IMG/VR virus record: IMGVR_UViG_3300035181_000377
Coordinates: 1 to 64,000 of that record
DNA: 64,000 nucleotides
Direction: 5' to 3' (one strand)
Origin: a virus
The notes beneath the pieces were generated by a model. The model worked only from the letters and a program-made list of their open reading frames with translations. It ran no database searches and had not been told where the DNA came from. The translations under genes were made by a program, and so were the position numbers. This document shows positions 20,301 through 29,217 of this stretch, piece by piece. Every line of letters starts with the position of its first letter. Position 1 is the first letter of the stretch.

Positions 20301-21526
20301 TTGCCATCTTCTAATTTATCTGACTTAGCCCACTTAGCAGCAGTGCCTTGCACGTTATTAGCCGCCATAGTAGCTTTATTAAAAAATCTATCAGTCTTAC
20401 TACCTTTAACTACAAATTTATCTACTAGCTTCTTCATAGCTTTATTGAGTAGATATTCACCACCCATATTACCAGCTATTTCCGATCCAAACGCTAGTTT
20501 ACCTTCACCACCATTTTCTGGATCAGCCATAGAGTTCATCATTTCAAAGCCTGATAAACCTTGCATGGCAGCGTCTTTATATCTATCTATTTTTTCTTTA
20601 ACTGCAGCACCAACTTTTTTAAAGGCATTATTAATTGCGCTACCATTACCAAATAACTTAGCATTGGCTTTTTCAATTAGATTAGTTCTTGCCATTTCTT
20701 TAAAACGTTCAGAATCTCTTAATTTTAAGAAGTCGGGTAATCCAGTATTTTTAGCTATTGCATCCTGTTGTAGTTTAAATATCTCTGAATATTTTTTAGT
20801 TGTCTCTAATAAATCAGACTGAACATAATAACTTCTTAATTGTAGCTCTAAAGATTTCTTTTGATACGCGGCATTAACTCTATCATTATACTGCGATAGT
20901 CTATTTAAACTTAAATTAATAGAACTCAATATAGCAGTGGATTCTTGATGCCTATTGGCGCCTAGTTTATCTCTAATAGAATCAGCAGCTCTATCACGCG
21001 CTTTTTCATTATTATCATTCTCAGCAGTAGCTGTAAAAATTTCTGCTAATGTGCTTTGAATACCACCTTCTCTTAATTGTTCTGCACTAGGTCCAGTAGT
21101 ATCGTCAGAAGAAGATAAATCTTTTAATCTTTTAACAAAACCTTTAGTACGTTTTAATTCTTCAGGTACTAGCTTATCTATTTCTTTAAATACTTTGTGT
21201 GCCGTAGGTTTTATTGATTTTACAGAGTCATTGTATAGTGTGGATACATTACTTGTTATGTCATCAACAGCATCAAAAGCTACACCGTATTCAGAAGGGA
21301 GTGCTTTCTTTACAGCGCTAGTGATGGACCTTGGATTAGTCGTCGTGCTGGCTACACCACCTACTACACCTTTAAATACAGTAGATACTGGTTTTCTATC
21401 TTTCTTTTTGACGCTTTCATCAGCCATGCTATCAATATCGTCAAAATTAAACTCATCCATATCAACTATATCTAAGTCATTTTTACTCTTAGATTCTAGT
21501 TTTGTACTTTTACCTTTTGTCGCCAT
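14318..21526 (-). CDS. Giant virion protein with internal S74-like, M15 peptidase and SLT domains (phiKZ gp181-like)
   Basis: The product is 2402 residues. The first 650 are helical and Lys-rich. Near residue 700 is a peptidase S74-like (intramolecular chaperone) domain: SDREAKENF with Ser700 and Lys705 spaced as in the family's catalytic dyad, then HIGPMAQDLQ. Residues about 900-1450 are Lys/Ala/Gly rich. A hydrophobic membrane-like segment lies near 1510-1545. An M15 D-Ala-D-Ala carboxypeptidase domain follows at about 1840-1920 (FRTLEQQKAL, SPHEFGLALDIN, ETWHME) with the zinc ligands His, Asp and His. An SLT lytic transglycosylase domain is near 2080-2160 (AAVESSMNPNA, ASGLYQFTNGTW). It should open the cell wall during DNA injection, as phiKZ gp181 does. 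The gene is divergent from the RNA polymerase genes, as expected from phiKZ gene order. Confidence 0.88.
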   Translation of the reverse strand: MATKGKSTKLESKSKNDLDIVDMDEFNFDDIDSMADESVKKKDRKPVSTVFKGVVGGVASTTTNPRSITSAVKKALPSEYGVAFDAVDDITSNVSTLYNDSVKSIKPTAHKVFKEIDKLVPEELKRTKGFVKRLKDLSSSDDTTGPSAEQLREGGIQSTLAEIFTATAENDNNEKARDRAADSIRDKLGANRHQESTAILSSINLSLNRLSQYNDRVNAAYQKKSLELQLRSYYVQSDLLETTKKYSEIFKLQQDAIAKNTGLPDFLKLRDSERFKEMARTNLIEKANAKLFGNGSAINNAFKKVGAAVKEKIDRYKDAAMQGLSGFEMMNSMADPENGGEGKLAFGSEIAGNMGGEYLLNKAMKKLVDKFVVKGSKTDRFFNKATMAANNVQGTAAKWAKSDKLEDGNSMFANMFKGFARFFLENAKDDKTKTSLESTTTLNGALSDLNQNAVFDNLTKKSITTIIPGYLARILQAVSPKVNGAMPELLAFNHTGNKFIPSKEHDKTIKRQLTKEMDIGSYGRARKDFFKTVETKIKGKLSTSEKQTLSDIQEQILRDPDSLGTLEDYTNSKYHKGLDKTAVDKIRKLLTKAGGGKHEDGTANDIRYNRKVQESHNEVRSKINNLQAKIQKLIDTGDREAAINSGFVKIGRDGSLSVDTDAIGKMYASGGRPSDSKYKDAYRDVSEGSYGISKSGYATSDREAKENFSKFDPRGILGKMKKLAVTKWGYKKSRNEDDDKHIGPMAQDLQKSFGDDVAPDGKKIDLVSLNGTNMAAIGELAKEQDKLKKRGKGGKSSDIKTAADRIVDKLEEIRSGLFGSIAGKLKNKLSKMSLSDTLKSFFTRKHTEEEGEDFDPDSFVGPHQESGFSKLKSKAIHLKDKAKGSRTGRKLRAFANRGHKTMAGNAAALAARATAFILDTVHAAKGKASTGFDKAKDFINDHKDAVKELGGKLFADGSELLGKTYDLAKRAANDLLDNKIPGLSDFAHKQLGAAKDLVSDLINPVTDVYIKGETTPVLYATVLKAGGYADQLTGKILKKGTDIKGPVIDHEGNVVLSQDGLNKGLVDKNGDEIRSNLSKLARFMVAKTVVGFNFVKDSAIKLFNSVKGKEKPLFESFRNFFKDIASGIGGSGKDERVVNLLIQIRDTLNTRLEGEPTEYADIGPGPSSAMSSIAHAVSGSGKSVLNSEIVTKGKDKLKKVMAQGKEKLKKAKLKDKAKSIAEGIKKKGILSSLKGAGGSAFNSLKNMFNGTPNNPNAPVFNPNTGVYQRQQDGGFGAFSKRIDATYGPASAPTTAGGWLGNGKIGRAASWLSNSRGGKLVGMLGGKFKGIASAGMGMLGGMFGGGQDGEEKDVHTTDHGEQEAAHADEGKYTYNQVSRGSNNLANEDASTHKNKDGTRIGNASSLLAQLAERKKIEDSKKRATADLSAKYKGSKNVVDTLLDKAKGILGGIKGALGGLVNGVMAYATEKLASRALAKGAQVAGEKVAVQAAEKAGVRAAVWGATKLATRIGLQVGMRVLGIAAAGLLGIATAPIGGLLLAGTALWYAGKYLMRNNTDDTTDIRLRQYGLTEKNKSQYHLIFAFEDKLMETTKVVNKLVQLDQPKVNFQEWYDIFGIDKDNAEQVLNFGNWYNQRFRRIFFTHLTVLNGIDPKAKLKDVDKLPNDQKAEYVKAISFPDGPYDIRNSPFVDVPKLFADKSDVQVAIDKVLGPLKKNLDDEKSLAKKLNVPLASIDKNAGKLDKALSPKLPAAGAAAAATAAANKAANGDVNKPTDSEGKPAAGMAGGAAGASTRMTGGKIPLATGAMASGNNGSQYISLAKGVSIDQLNPAFLQNFKAMAEEYGTTTGKSILVTDGFRTLEQQKALKSKLGAGAAAPGNSPHEFGLALDINSSDLDALDKMGLMRKYGFTRPVGGETWHMEAAAMQGNVEGAKKDANLASELIASSIGKGGGGFGSIPGTAKGHRNMPLAVSLWDEEFSAIAVEHSKPDNLKPSTIPGTTTNSSTSNENTPVFKSTTVANVGALPAAQKATIGANIAANRASSKVVDFKEAEPGGLGKLENMSAVGTVNSPTEVKSLITKVSDKAGFDPQAMQAFAAVESSMNPNARAGGSSASGLYQFTNGTWDEMLSKYGPKHGLDKNASPLDPMASTLIAGEYMKANANALRGSVDNPTVTDLYLAHFLGPSGAKAFLKAPSDGIGANLFPKAASANREIFFEGTRARTIGEIYSLINNRIQVKSRAFGVNVQSGNAVSATTASKDTKGNNAGGIAAASPRIPGTVAAPTKGGDLSKPPSMGLTTKNSNVSVASTAAPVAASTPTPNQSGNNGLGNVDKVLGDSLNIQTQILGVLNKILTNVSPENLASIGDAIKKAVGGSVAPQPSVPQTPKAAPSSVPNSAVSMRRVMT

Positions 21527-21587
21527 GGTAACTTCCTCTTAACATTTGTTTAGTCATAGAATTGGCTTATATGGAGTTATAAACACA

Positions 21588-23201
21588 ATGAATGAAAATA
21601 TTATACCTTTTAATATTGACCTTTTAATACTAACGCCAGAAAATACTAAGTTACTAAGACCAGTTACTGTATTAGATATTTTCGATGGCGCTACTAAAAA
21701 CTTTCACAATGACGGTCTATTTAGTACAGCTATATTTGGCCGATATGGTGAAGAAGTTAGGAATAGAACTTTTTCTTATATAGATTTAAAAATAGATATC
21801 TTTCATCCAGTTATATTTAAAGCACTCTGTGATTTAAAAGAACTTTACCATGAAATAATGGCTGGTAAAGGTTATGCTATCTGGGACGATAAGCTTAAAG
21901 ATTTTGAACGGTCTACACCATTGGATGGTGAGACTGGATTTAGTTTCTTTATAAAACACTTTAAAGAAATGCAGTTTGAAAAACGACCAAGTACTAAACG
22001 CGAATACAATATTAAATTAATTGAAAAATTTAAAGATAAATGTTTTATAAGTAAAATAGTTGTATTACCTGCTGGTCTTAGAGATTTTGAAATTGATGAT
22101 ACTGGTAAACCTTCTAAAGATGAAGTAAATACATTCTATATTAAAGCACTCGCATACAGTAACTTAATCACGCCGGCCTCAATTAAAATTAATCCAGAGT
22201 CTATAGATACCACTCGATATAATTTACAAGCTAATGTAATGGATTTATTTAATTATATTAAGAATTTATTAGAAGGTAAAAAGAAATTAATTTTAGATAA
22301 GTGGGCTGGTCGTAAAATTTTTAATGGTACGCGAAATGTTATAACTAGCTTAAATAATGATACGACATCTTTAGGTTCAAAAAGAACTGTTAGTTATAAT
22401 CAAACAGTGATAGGGTTATATCAATATTTAAAAGCTAGTTTACCTATAAGTATGTATAAAATAAAAACTGGTTTTATATCTAATGTTTTTATTGGACCCA
22501 CAGCACCAGCTATGTTGGTTAATAAGAAAACATTAAAGAAAGAACAAGTAGAAATAAATTCAGATTATTTTGATGACTGGATGTCTGATGAAGGTTTAGA
22601 AAAAACAATAACTAGCTTTTCTGAAGAAACTGATAGACACGCTTATATAACGATAGGTAATCATTACTTAGGATTGATTTATAAAGGTCCTGATATGACT
22701 TATAAATTATTTCAAGACATAGATGATTTACCATCAACCTTATCTAGAGAATATGTTACACCAATTACTTATGCTGAGTTATTTTACTTATCAGTATTTG
22801 ATGGATCTGAAAAAAATCCTTTATTGGTTACACGTTATCCTATCACAGGTTTTGGTAGTATTTATCCTAGTTTCGCATGTATGAAGTCTACAGTAGAATC
22901 TGAAACTAGAACTATGTTAGATGATAATTGGGTAGAGACAGGGATAGTCGCTATTTCTTTTCCAATTAAAGATGTGCAGTTTGTAAATTCAATCTCACCT
23001 CACGCTAGTCATCTTAAAAAATTGGGTGCTGACTTCGACGGAGATACCGTATCTGCAAATATCTTATTTACAGAAGAGTCAAAAGCTGAAGTTACAAAGT
23101 TATTAAAAAGCAAAATTTATTATGTAAATGCTTCTAACGAAATGAATTTTAGTGCTAGTTCAGATACAATTAACTATGTATTAAAAAATATAACTGGGTA
23201 A
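21588..23201 (+). CDS. Virion-type RNA polymerase beta' subunit, N-terminal part (phiKZ gp180-like)
   Basis: The product is 537 residues from the ATG at 21588, which has GGAG at good spacing; a TTG 42 bases earlier lacks support. Near residues 480-490 it carries GADFDGDTVSAN, matching NADFDGDQMAVH, with the three Asp that bind the catalytic magnesium. Earlier, GRKIFNGTRNVIT near residue 245 matches the double-psi barrel entry of beta'. The chain stops soon after the active site, so the rest of beta' must be a separate gene elsewhere, as in phiKZ. The position beside the giant lytic protein and before beta points to the virion polymerase, packaged in the capsid to read early promoters. Confidence 0.85.
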   Translation: MNENIIPFNIDLLILTPENTKLLRPVTVLDIFDGATKNFHNDGLFSTAIFGRYGEEVRNRTFSYIDLKIDIFHPVIFKALCDLKELYHEIMAGKGYAIWDDKLKDFERSTPLDGETGFSFFIKHFKEMQFEKRPSTKREYNIKLIEKFKDKCFISKIVVLPAGLRDFEIDDTGKPSKDEVNTFYIKALAYSNLITPASIKINPESIDTTRYNLQANVMDLFNYIKNLLEGKKKLILDKWAGRKIFNGTRNVITSLNNDTTSLGSKRTVSYNQTVIGLYQYLKASLPISMYKIKTGFISNVFIGPTAPAMLVNKKTLKKEQVEINSDYFDDWMSDEGLEKTITSFSEETDRHAYITIGNHYLGLIYKGPDMTYKLFQDIDDLPSTLSREYVTPITYAELFYLSVFDGSEKNPLLVTRYPITGFGSIYPSFACMKSTVESETRTMLDDNWVETGIVAISFPIKDVQFVNSISPHASHLKKLGADFDGDTVSANILFTEESKAEVTKLLKSKIYYVNASNEMNFSASSDTINYVLKNITG

Positions 23202-23215
23202 AGGAATATTAAGTT

Positions 23216-26200
23216 ATGATGCAAATTTATGAAATTTTTTATAAACGGTTTGGTATACGCCGATTACAAAGCCTATTATCACCACGTGTATTTGAATTAG
23301 AAGAGTTTAACTTTACTAGAAGCTGTGCTTACCATTATGTTACTCATGCAGAAGGTAATCATTATCCAGATCCTAATATGGGATATTTTACTAGTTTATC
23401 TAAACGCATATATACAGAACATGTCAGTGAGTTGACTAGTTACAAAGGTATGCCTAAGAGAAATAGTAAAATGATAAATCTCTTAGCTAGACCTTTTCAC
23501 GTAGAGCACAAGCACTTTAAATTCTTAAAAGAAGCGCATATATTTAATAAAGATCAATTAGCTCTGACTTTAATTAACTATGGTTATCTGGATGAACTTT
23601 ATAGATATCAACCAGTTATTTTAAGTGATTATTTTAAATGGTTTAATATTGAAAAGACTGCTTGGGACTTTGGTAAGAAAGTATTAGATGAATGCGATAG
23701 ACAAAACTTTTACTTTATTAACTTACCAGATATTTTACCAAGCGTTTCTTTACTTAAAATATTCTCAACAAGAACCAATACTGCTTTATTAAAAGTATTT
23801 AATAGTCCTGAAAAATTAGGAATACTGGAATTATGGAAATGGATAGATCCTGATACTAGACCTACAAGTACACTAGGTAACTTTACCGATGAACAACTCC
23901 ATAGAACAAATTTAGTATTTATCGCTAATACTAAATGGACTATTCTAAATTTAGGGTTATTTAATAGCTGGATTAAAAAAGAAAATAACGATGCTAGTGT
24001 GGATGAAAATGTTTTAAGTTTCTCTGCACACACGATGCAAAAATACTTTCTTAAATATTTAATCAGCTTACAAGGCTCTGGCGTAACTGTAGATAGTGAA
24101 GAGAATGAAAATGACGGAGATAGCGAATATGAACTTAACGATAGTAGCGATAGTGATGATGCTACTGATAATAGCAATAACAACACCACGACTGTAAATT
24201 TAAACGCTGCTAAATTAAATAATAACGTCGCTAGTTTACAGACTGATTTAAAAGAAGCTGATGAAATTGAAGAAGTTAATGAAGATGCCGTAGACTTTAG
24301 TAAAGCACTTAAAGCCCTAGATGATGATTTAGAAATATTGGATAGAATTAATAATCAAATTTTATTAGCGCGTGGTATCAAAGCTAATGCGGATAGTAAC
24401 GATGATGCACATGAAGAAACTACTGTTGCGGAAGTACCAAAAGCAACAGCTGCAGATATTAGTGCAATCATACATAAAGAATTAACACCTAATGAAAAGT
24501 TAGTAGAGAGTATTAAAGACTATGCTACGTTTGGTGTGTTAAGTCCAAGTGAAATAAAAAGTACATTAAAGTTAGCAGAATCTTTTCACGCTATTAAAGA
24601 TCCATATGGGACTTATAAACCTATTGAAGAATTTATTAAGATAGAGCACGAAGATTTAAAAATAGATCATGAAGCTAGTAAATTAAAAGATTCACCAACC
24701 ATCATAGATAAAACTATGCTAGAATCTAGACTAAGCGTGTTCGATAAAGATTACATTAAAAAAGTAATGCATAAAGATATTGCTGGTATGGTAGTAGGTG
24801 TACAAAGTGCAGGCATTATATTACAGAGCTACGATGTTGAAACTGAGGCTAGTGTATTAGGTTCTTTTGACGTACATACTTTAAAACTAAAACCTATTGA
24901 TGGTGTTAGTTCTATTGTTCGTTTTAAATTACCAGTAGTAGATACTAATGGCGAATTTAAGATGTCTGGTAATAAATACAGATCTAGGAAACAAAGATCA
25001 GATTTACCAATTCGTAAAATAAATAATAGCAGTGTATCGTTGACTAGTTATTATGGTAAAGTATTTGTTAACCGTAGTGTAAAGGTAGCTGATGATAGCA
25101 CTGCATGGTTAGTTAAACGTTTATATGAATTAGGATTAAGTCCTGAAAAAACTCACGTATCTAATTTAGGTGCTAGTAACGTATTTAATAATTTATTTAA
25201 AGCACCAAAAATCTATTCTGCATTATCAATGCATTTTAAATCTATTACTATTAGTGGATATGATTTTTACTTAGATTATAGAGATAGATTAAAATTAATG
25301 GAAGAAGCTCCATTAAAAGCATTAGAAGGCGATGCTTATAGATTAATAGCTATTAGTCCCAATAAAGAACCAGTCGTTGTAGACTATGAAAATAACTTCT
25401 TTATTTATAAAAATAAAGAATTAATACCAATTGGTAGTATTTACGACATAGCTAACTTAGATCAAACTAAAGTACCTGTTGACTATAGTGTTTTAAAAGT
25501 ATTCTCTAAAGATATTCCTTTAGGGTTAGTATTGGGATATATGTTAGGATTTAATAATCTCTTAACATTATTAGATGTACAATACGACACCATAGAATCT
25601 GGTAAACGCGTTAGTCTAAATAAAGATCAATGGGTATTAGCATTTAAAAATATTAAATATATCTTTAATAGAAAAGATGTAGCAGCTAATTTAATATTAG
25701 GTGGTTTAAACAATTATGATAAATTAATTAAAAGCTTTGATGTAGAAGAGTTTAATTCTAAGGACGTTTATTTTAACTTACTAGATAGTAGTAAAGTAGG
25801 TAGTAGATATCTGAGAGAGATAGATTTATTAGATCAAATGTTTATTGATCCAATTACTAAGAGTATATTAGAAGACATGAAGGAACCAGTAACGTTTAAA
25901 GGTCTCCTATTGCGCGCTAGTGGATTATTAATGAATGAGTATCACCCTGATGCCCAAGACATGCGATACATGCGTATAAAGGGTTATGAGCGTTTCTCTG
26001 GTGCCGTATATAGAGAGCTAGTAGCTAGTATCAGAGATTATAAAGGTCGGCATATTAGAGGTAGAGCAGCTATTGAATTAAATCCATACGCAGTGTGGAA
26101 AAATATAGCACAGGATTCTTCTAACATGTTGGTTGCTGATATTAACCCTATAGAAAATTTAAAGCAGACAGAAGCCGTGACCTATACTGGTGAAGGTGGT

Positions 26201-27556
26201 AGAAATAAAGATGCGATGACAAAAGATTCTCGAGTCTATCACGAGAATGACATGGGTACTATATCTGAGTCAACTGTAGATAGTTCTGACGTCGCTATTA
26301 ATACTTTCTTGTCAGCTAATCCATTATTTACTTCTATTCGTGGAACTACTGAGAAGTATGACTTTGATAAGAACGGCGCTACAAGTTTATTATCTACTAG
26401 TGCAATATTATCACCTGGTTCTGCTAATGACGATAGTAAACGAGTTAATTTCATATCGGTGCAGCAATCACACACAATTTCGTGCGATGGTTATACTCAA
26501 CCAATGGTTAGAACAGGTTATGAAGAAATAGTTCCTCAGCGTACTAGTGCTATGTTTGCATTTGCTGCTGAAGACGATGGTGTAGTAACGTCATTATCGG
26601 ATAAAGGAATTATTGTTACTTATAAAGATGGTACAAAAAGAGGCGTAAATTTAGGTAGGCAGTATGGTAGTGCTGAAGGTTCTAATTACCCACACGACAT
26701 AGCTACTCTATTAAAAATGGGTAGTAAGTTTAATAAGGGTGATAACTTAGCTTATAATACTGGGTTCTTTGAACCAGATTTCTTAAATCCAAAAGCAGTT
26801 ATTTGGAGAAATTCTTTAACAGTTAAAACTGTACTATTTGAATCTAGTCAAACACACGAAGATTCATCTTCTATTACAGCAGCATTAGCACAGAAACTAA
26901 ATTCAAAAACAACTAAGATAAGATCTGTAGTGGTTAATTTTAATCAAGGTGTAGGTAGATGTGTAACACCTGGTACTCAATTAACACCTAAAGATTACTT
27001 ATGCGTTATTGAAGATGAAGTAACTAATGCTGGTGGATTAATGGATGATGACGTTTTAGAAACTTTAAAGCGTTTAGGTAATAAAGCACCTAAAGCTAAA
27101 TATAAAGGAACGCTAGATAAAATCGAAGTTTATTACCACGGTGATAAAGATGATATGTCTACTGCTCTTAGAAAATTAGCTGATAAAAGTGATAAGGATT
27201 TAATTGAATCTGCTAAAGCATCGAATCGAATTCCTTATACTGGTGAAGTAAATGACGACTATAGAGTATCAGGTACTGCATTAATGTTAGATAGTGCCGA
27301 AATACGTTTCTATATCACTGTTGAGAATCTTCCAGGTGTTGGAGATAAAGGTGTGTTTGGTAATCAATTGAAGTCAACATTTGGTGAAGTTATTAATTAT
27401 GAGTTAAGTACAGAAGATGGTACACCTATTGATGCTATATTCGGTCAATTATCTGTTGCTGCTCGAATAGTACTATCCCCAGAGTTAATCGGTACGACTA
27501 GTACACTTCTAAAGATAATTGGTAAAAATGCTGTTAACATTTATAAAGGAAAATAG
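23216..27556 (+). CDS. RNA polymerase beta subunit in one chain (phiKZ gp178-like, extended)
   Basis: The product is 1446 residues. Residues 1-430 are unfamiliar and include an acidic Asp/Ser/Asn linker around 300-330. From about residue 565 beta motifs appear: FKLPVVDTNGEFKMSGNKYR matches the beta lobe segment before the HRSPG motif; near 992, GEGGRNKDAMTKDSR matches the rifampicin-pocket GPGG region; near 1376, GDKGVFGNQLKS matches GRHGNKGV; and DGTPIDAIFGQLSVAAR matches the C-terminal clamp contact. Both halves of beta are therefore in one polypeptide, whereas phiKZ divides virion beta between two genes. It starts 14 bases after beta' and is presumably co-transcribed. Confidence 0.85.
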   Translation: MMQIYEIFYKRFGIRRLQSLLSPRVFELEEFNFTRSCAYHYVTHAEGNHYPDPNMGYFTSLSKRIYTEHVSELTSYKGMPKRNSKMINLLARPFHVEHKHFKFLKEAHIFNKDQLALTLINYGYLDELYRYQPVILSDYFKWFNIEKTAWDFGKKVLDECDRQNFYFINLPDILPSVSLLKIFSTRTNTALLKVFNSPEKLGILELWKWIDPDTRPTSTLGNFTDEQLHRTNLVFIANTKWTILNLGLFNSWIKKENNDASVDENVLSFSAHTMQKYFLKYLISLQGSGVTVDSEENENDGDSEYELNDSSDSDDATDNSNNNTTTVNLNAAKLNNNVASLQTDLKEADEIEEVNEDAVDFSKALKALDDDLEILDRINNQILLARGIKANADSNDDAHEETTVAEVPKATAADISAIIHKELTPNEKLVESIKDYATFGVLSPSEIKSTLKLAESFHAIKDPYGTYKPIEEFIKIEHEDLKIDHEASKLKDSPTIIDKTMLESRLSVFDKDYIKKVMHKDIAGMVVGVQSAGIILQSYDVETEASVLGSFDVHTLKLKPIDGVSSIVRFKLPVVDTNGEFKMSGNKYRSRKQRSDLPIRKINNSSVSLTSYYGKVFVNRSVKVADDSTAWLVKRLYELGLSPEKTHVSNLGASNVFNNLFKAPKIYSALSMHFKSITISGYDFYLDYRDRLKLMEEAPLKALEGDAYRLIAISPNKEPVVVDYENNFFIYKNKELIPIGSIYDIANLDQTKVPVDYSVLKVFSKDIPLGLVLGYMLGFNNLLTLLDVQYDTIESGKRVSLNKDQWVLAFKNIKYIFNRKDVAANLILGGLNNYDKLIKSFDVEEFNSKDVYFNLLDSSKVGSRYLREIDLLDQMFIDPITKSILEDMKEPVTFKGLLLRASGLLMNEYHPDAQDMRYMRIKGYERFSGAVYRELVASIRDYKGRHIRGRAAIELNPYAVWKNIAQDSSNMLVADINPIENLKQTEAVTYTGEGGRNKDAMTKDSRVYHENDMGTISESTVDSSDVAINTFLSANPLFTSIRGTTEKYDFDKNGATSLLSTSAILSPGSANDDSKRVNFISVQQSHTISCDGYTQPMVRTGYEEIVPQRTSAMFAFAAEDDGVVTSLSDKGIIVTYKDGTKRGVNLGRQYGSAEGSNYPHDIATLLKMGSKFNKGDNLAYNTGFFEPDFLNPKAVIWRNSLTVKTVLFESSQTHEDSSSITAALAQKLNSKTTKIRSVVVNFNQGVGRCVTPGTQLTPKDYLCVIEDEVTNAGGLMDDDVLETLKRLGNKAPKAKYKGTLDKIEVYYHGDKDDMSTALRKLADKSDKDLIESAKASNRIPYTGEVNDDYRVSGTALMLDSAEIRFYITVENLPGVGDKGVFGNQLKSTFGEVINYELSTEDGTPIDAIFGQLSVAARIVLSPELIGTTSTLLKIIGKNAVNIYKGK

Positions 27557-27558
27557 TA

Positions 27559-27774
27559 ATGGAAATAATTCAAACAGATCCAGCTCTGAAAGAGAGAATA
27601 CTTAAATCTAACGTCACGCTAGCTTGTGCTGCTGAATTAGTATTAAGTACAATATCGCAAATAGCTGGTAATGATATCGCTACCAGTATTAATGGTAAGA
27701 CAGCTACTACTGGTATTGTGTCTTCTATTGTGCGGGCTAGATTTCAGAACGCTCTTAAACAAAACTCTAACTAA
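27559..27774 (+). CDS. Small hypothetical protein in RNA polymerase operon
   Basis: The product is 71 residues, helical and soluble, starting 2 bases after the beta stop, so translation is coupled. No motif is recognised. Such position and size would fit a small polymerase-associated or assembly factor, but this is inference from location only. Confidence 0.65.
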   Translation: MEIIQTDPALKERILKSNVTLACAAELVLSTISQIAGNDIATSINGKTATTGIVSSIVRARFQNALKQNSN

Positions 27775-27786
27775 AGGACTAGTAAA

Positions 27787-29214
27787 ATGATAAGATCTAA
27801 TACTACTCTGAGCATGACGCCATTAGCAGATTTCTTTGCTACTAAGTCGTTAACAGTATTACCTAAACAGAATACTGTTATTTATAAACTGCTTGGATAT
27901 ATTGACCAATTAGGACCTGCATTAACTTCTTCACCTGAAGCTTTAGCTGAATACTTAGAAGTATTAACTACAAGTGAAACTAATCCATTTACAAATGAAT
28001 TAGACGATGTTGTTGGTATTTTAAAACAATCGGTTTCAGCTCATTTAAGCTTTGCTAAAAATATCGTAAAGCCTTTAGTTGTAGACTATGTTAAGTTAGT
28101 TCAAGAGTATTTAGCAACTACTGATACTGAAACACCTATGTCTAAATTCAATATAGATGTAGTTACAGAACCTACTTTGTTTAATGATGTTTCCTTTATG
28201 GATTCAATATCATTTTATAAATCTAAGTCTGTATTAATTCCGGATGATGTTATTGGTTTAGGTCCACGTTCTGGTAGAGATATCCTAGATCTAATGCTTA
28301 CTCGCGACCAAGACACCGATCAGCAGATTATTGCATGGTATACAGTGATTGGTGAAGACTTCTTTGTTCAATTATGGAATGGGTTGTTTACTAAGAATTT
28401 AGATAGCAATACTACGTTTGAAAAAGTACGTACTGCTAATGTAGCTGATAAGGCTAACTATGCTTTGGCTATCTACCTAATTTCTAGAAATATTGTTAAT
28501 GGTGCTGATGGCGATACACCAGTTATTAATTTAGCCGGCATGACTAAATTGGCTGAGCAATATAAAGATTTTGCTGGTTCTTTAATAATGGAAGCTAAAG
28601 CAAAATTTGAGACGCTGCTTAAATCTAAAATCATGATTTTAGGTATGGGTTCTGATGGTTATACTGCTAGCGTTTATGCTCCGGTGTATGTAGAGTGGTT
28701 GGGTAATGGCGGTTCACCTGAACTTATATTCAGTATGATCTCGATTAATTCTCCACAAATCACCGTTAAAGATATTACAGAACAGACCGAATCTCTTAAA
28801 AAGAATTGGACTAGTTACTGCGCATATCACTCAGCAGCTAAAGCTAATAACTCTTTAAACTATTTTAAAACTGGTATGGCTATTTCTTTTAGTACTTTGC
28901 TAAAAACATTGTCAGAAACAGAGTTAGAATATATCAACACTGACGTAGATTACAATGGTAAAGTAACAACACTATTTAATCAACAAATTGAAGATTTAAA
29001 GTTATCTGATGTTAATAATATATTTGATACTTGCTTACGTGTAATCTGTCGTTCGCGCTTCTTCTATACAGATGCTGAAAAGATTTTAGTAGGTATTAAC
29101 CGCGCAGCTGAAGCTAATCCAGGTATTGATCCACGTGAAGCTGCTTTGATTTCTACCATTGAATACATTGCAGATTTCTTAGCTGATCAAATGTATTTAG
29201 AAAGCAAAATGTAA
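27787..29214 (+). CDS. Hypothetical virion-associated protein
   Basis: The product is 475 residues, mostly helical, acidic and without membrane segments or a recognised motif. It follows the RNA polymerase genes with a 12-base gap and an AAGGACTAG ribosome site and is followed 3 bases later by another gene. In phiKZ the genes beside the virion polymerase encode head proteins, so packaging with the polymerase is plausible but unproven. Confidence 0.7.
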   Translation: MIRSNTTLSMTPLADFFATKSLTVLPKQNTVIYKLLGYIDQLGPALTSSPEALAEYLEVLTTSETNPFTNELDDVVGILKQSVSAHLSFAKNIVKPLVVDYVKLVQEYLATTDTETPMSKFNIDVVTEPTLFNDVSFMDSISFYKSKSVLIPDDVIGLGPRSGRDILDLMLTRDQDTDQQIIAWYTVIGEDFFVQLWNGLFTKNLDSNTTFEKVRTANVADKANYALAIYLISRNIVNGADGDTPVINLAGMTKLAEQYKDFAGSLIMEAKAKFETLLKSKIMILGMGSDGYTASVYAPVYVEWLGNGGSPELIFSMISINSPQITVKDITEQTESLKKNWTSYCAYHSAAKANNSLNYFKTGMAISFSTLLKTLSETELEYINTDVDYNGKVTTLFNQQIEDLKLSDVNNIFDTCLRVICRSRFFYTDAEKILVGINRAAEANPGIDPREAALISTIEYIADFLADQMYLESKM

Positions 29215-29217
29215 GAT

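Noticed and set aside
23710-24189. Minus-strand Ser/Leu-rich frame opposite the beta subunit
   Set aside because: It mirrors the acidic Asp/Ser linker of the RNA polymerase gene and lacks any start signal.
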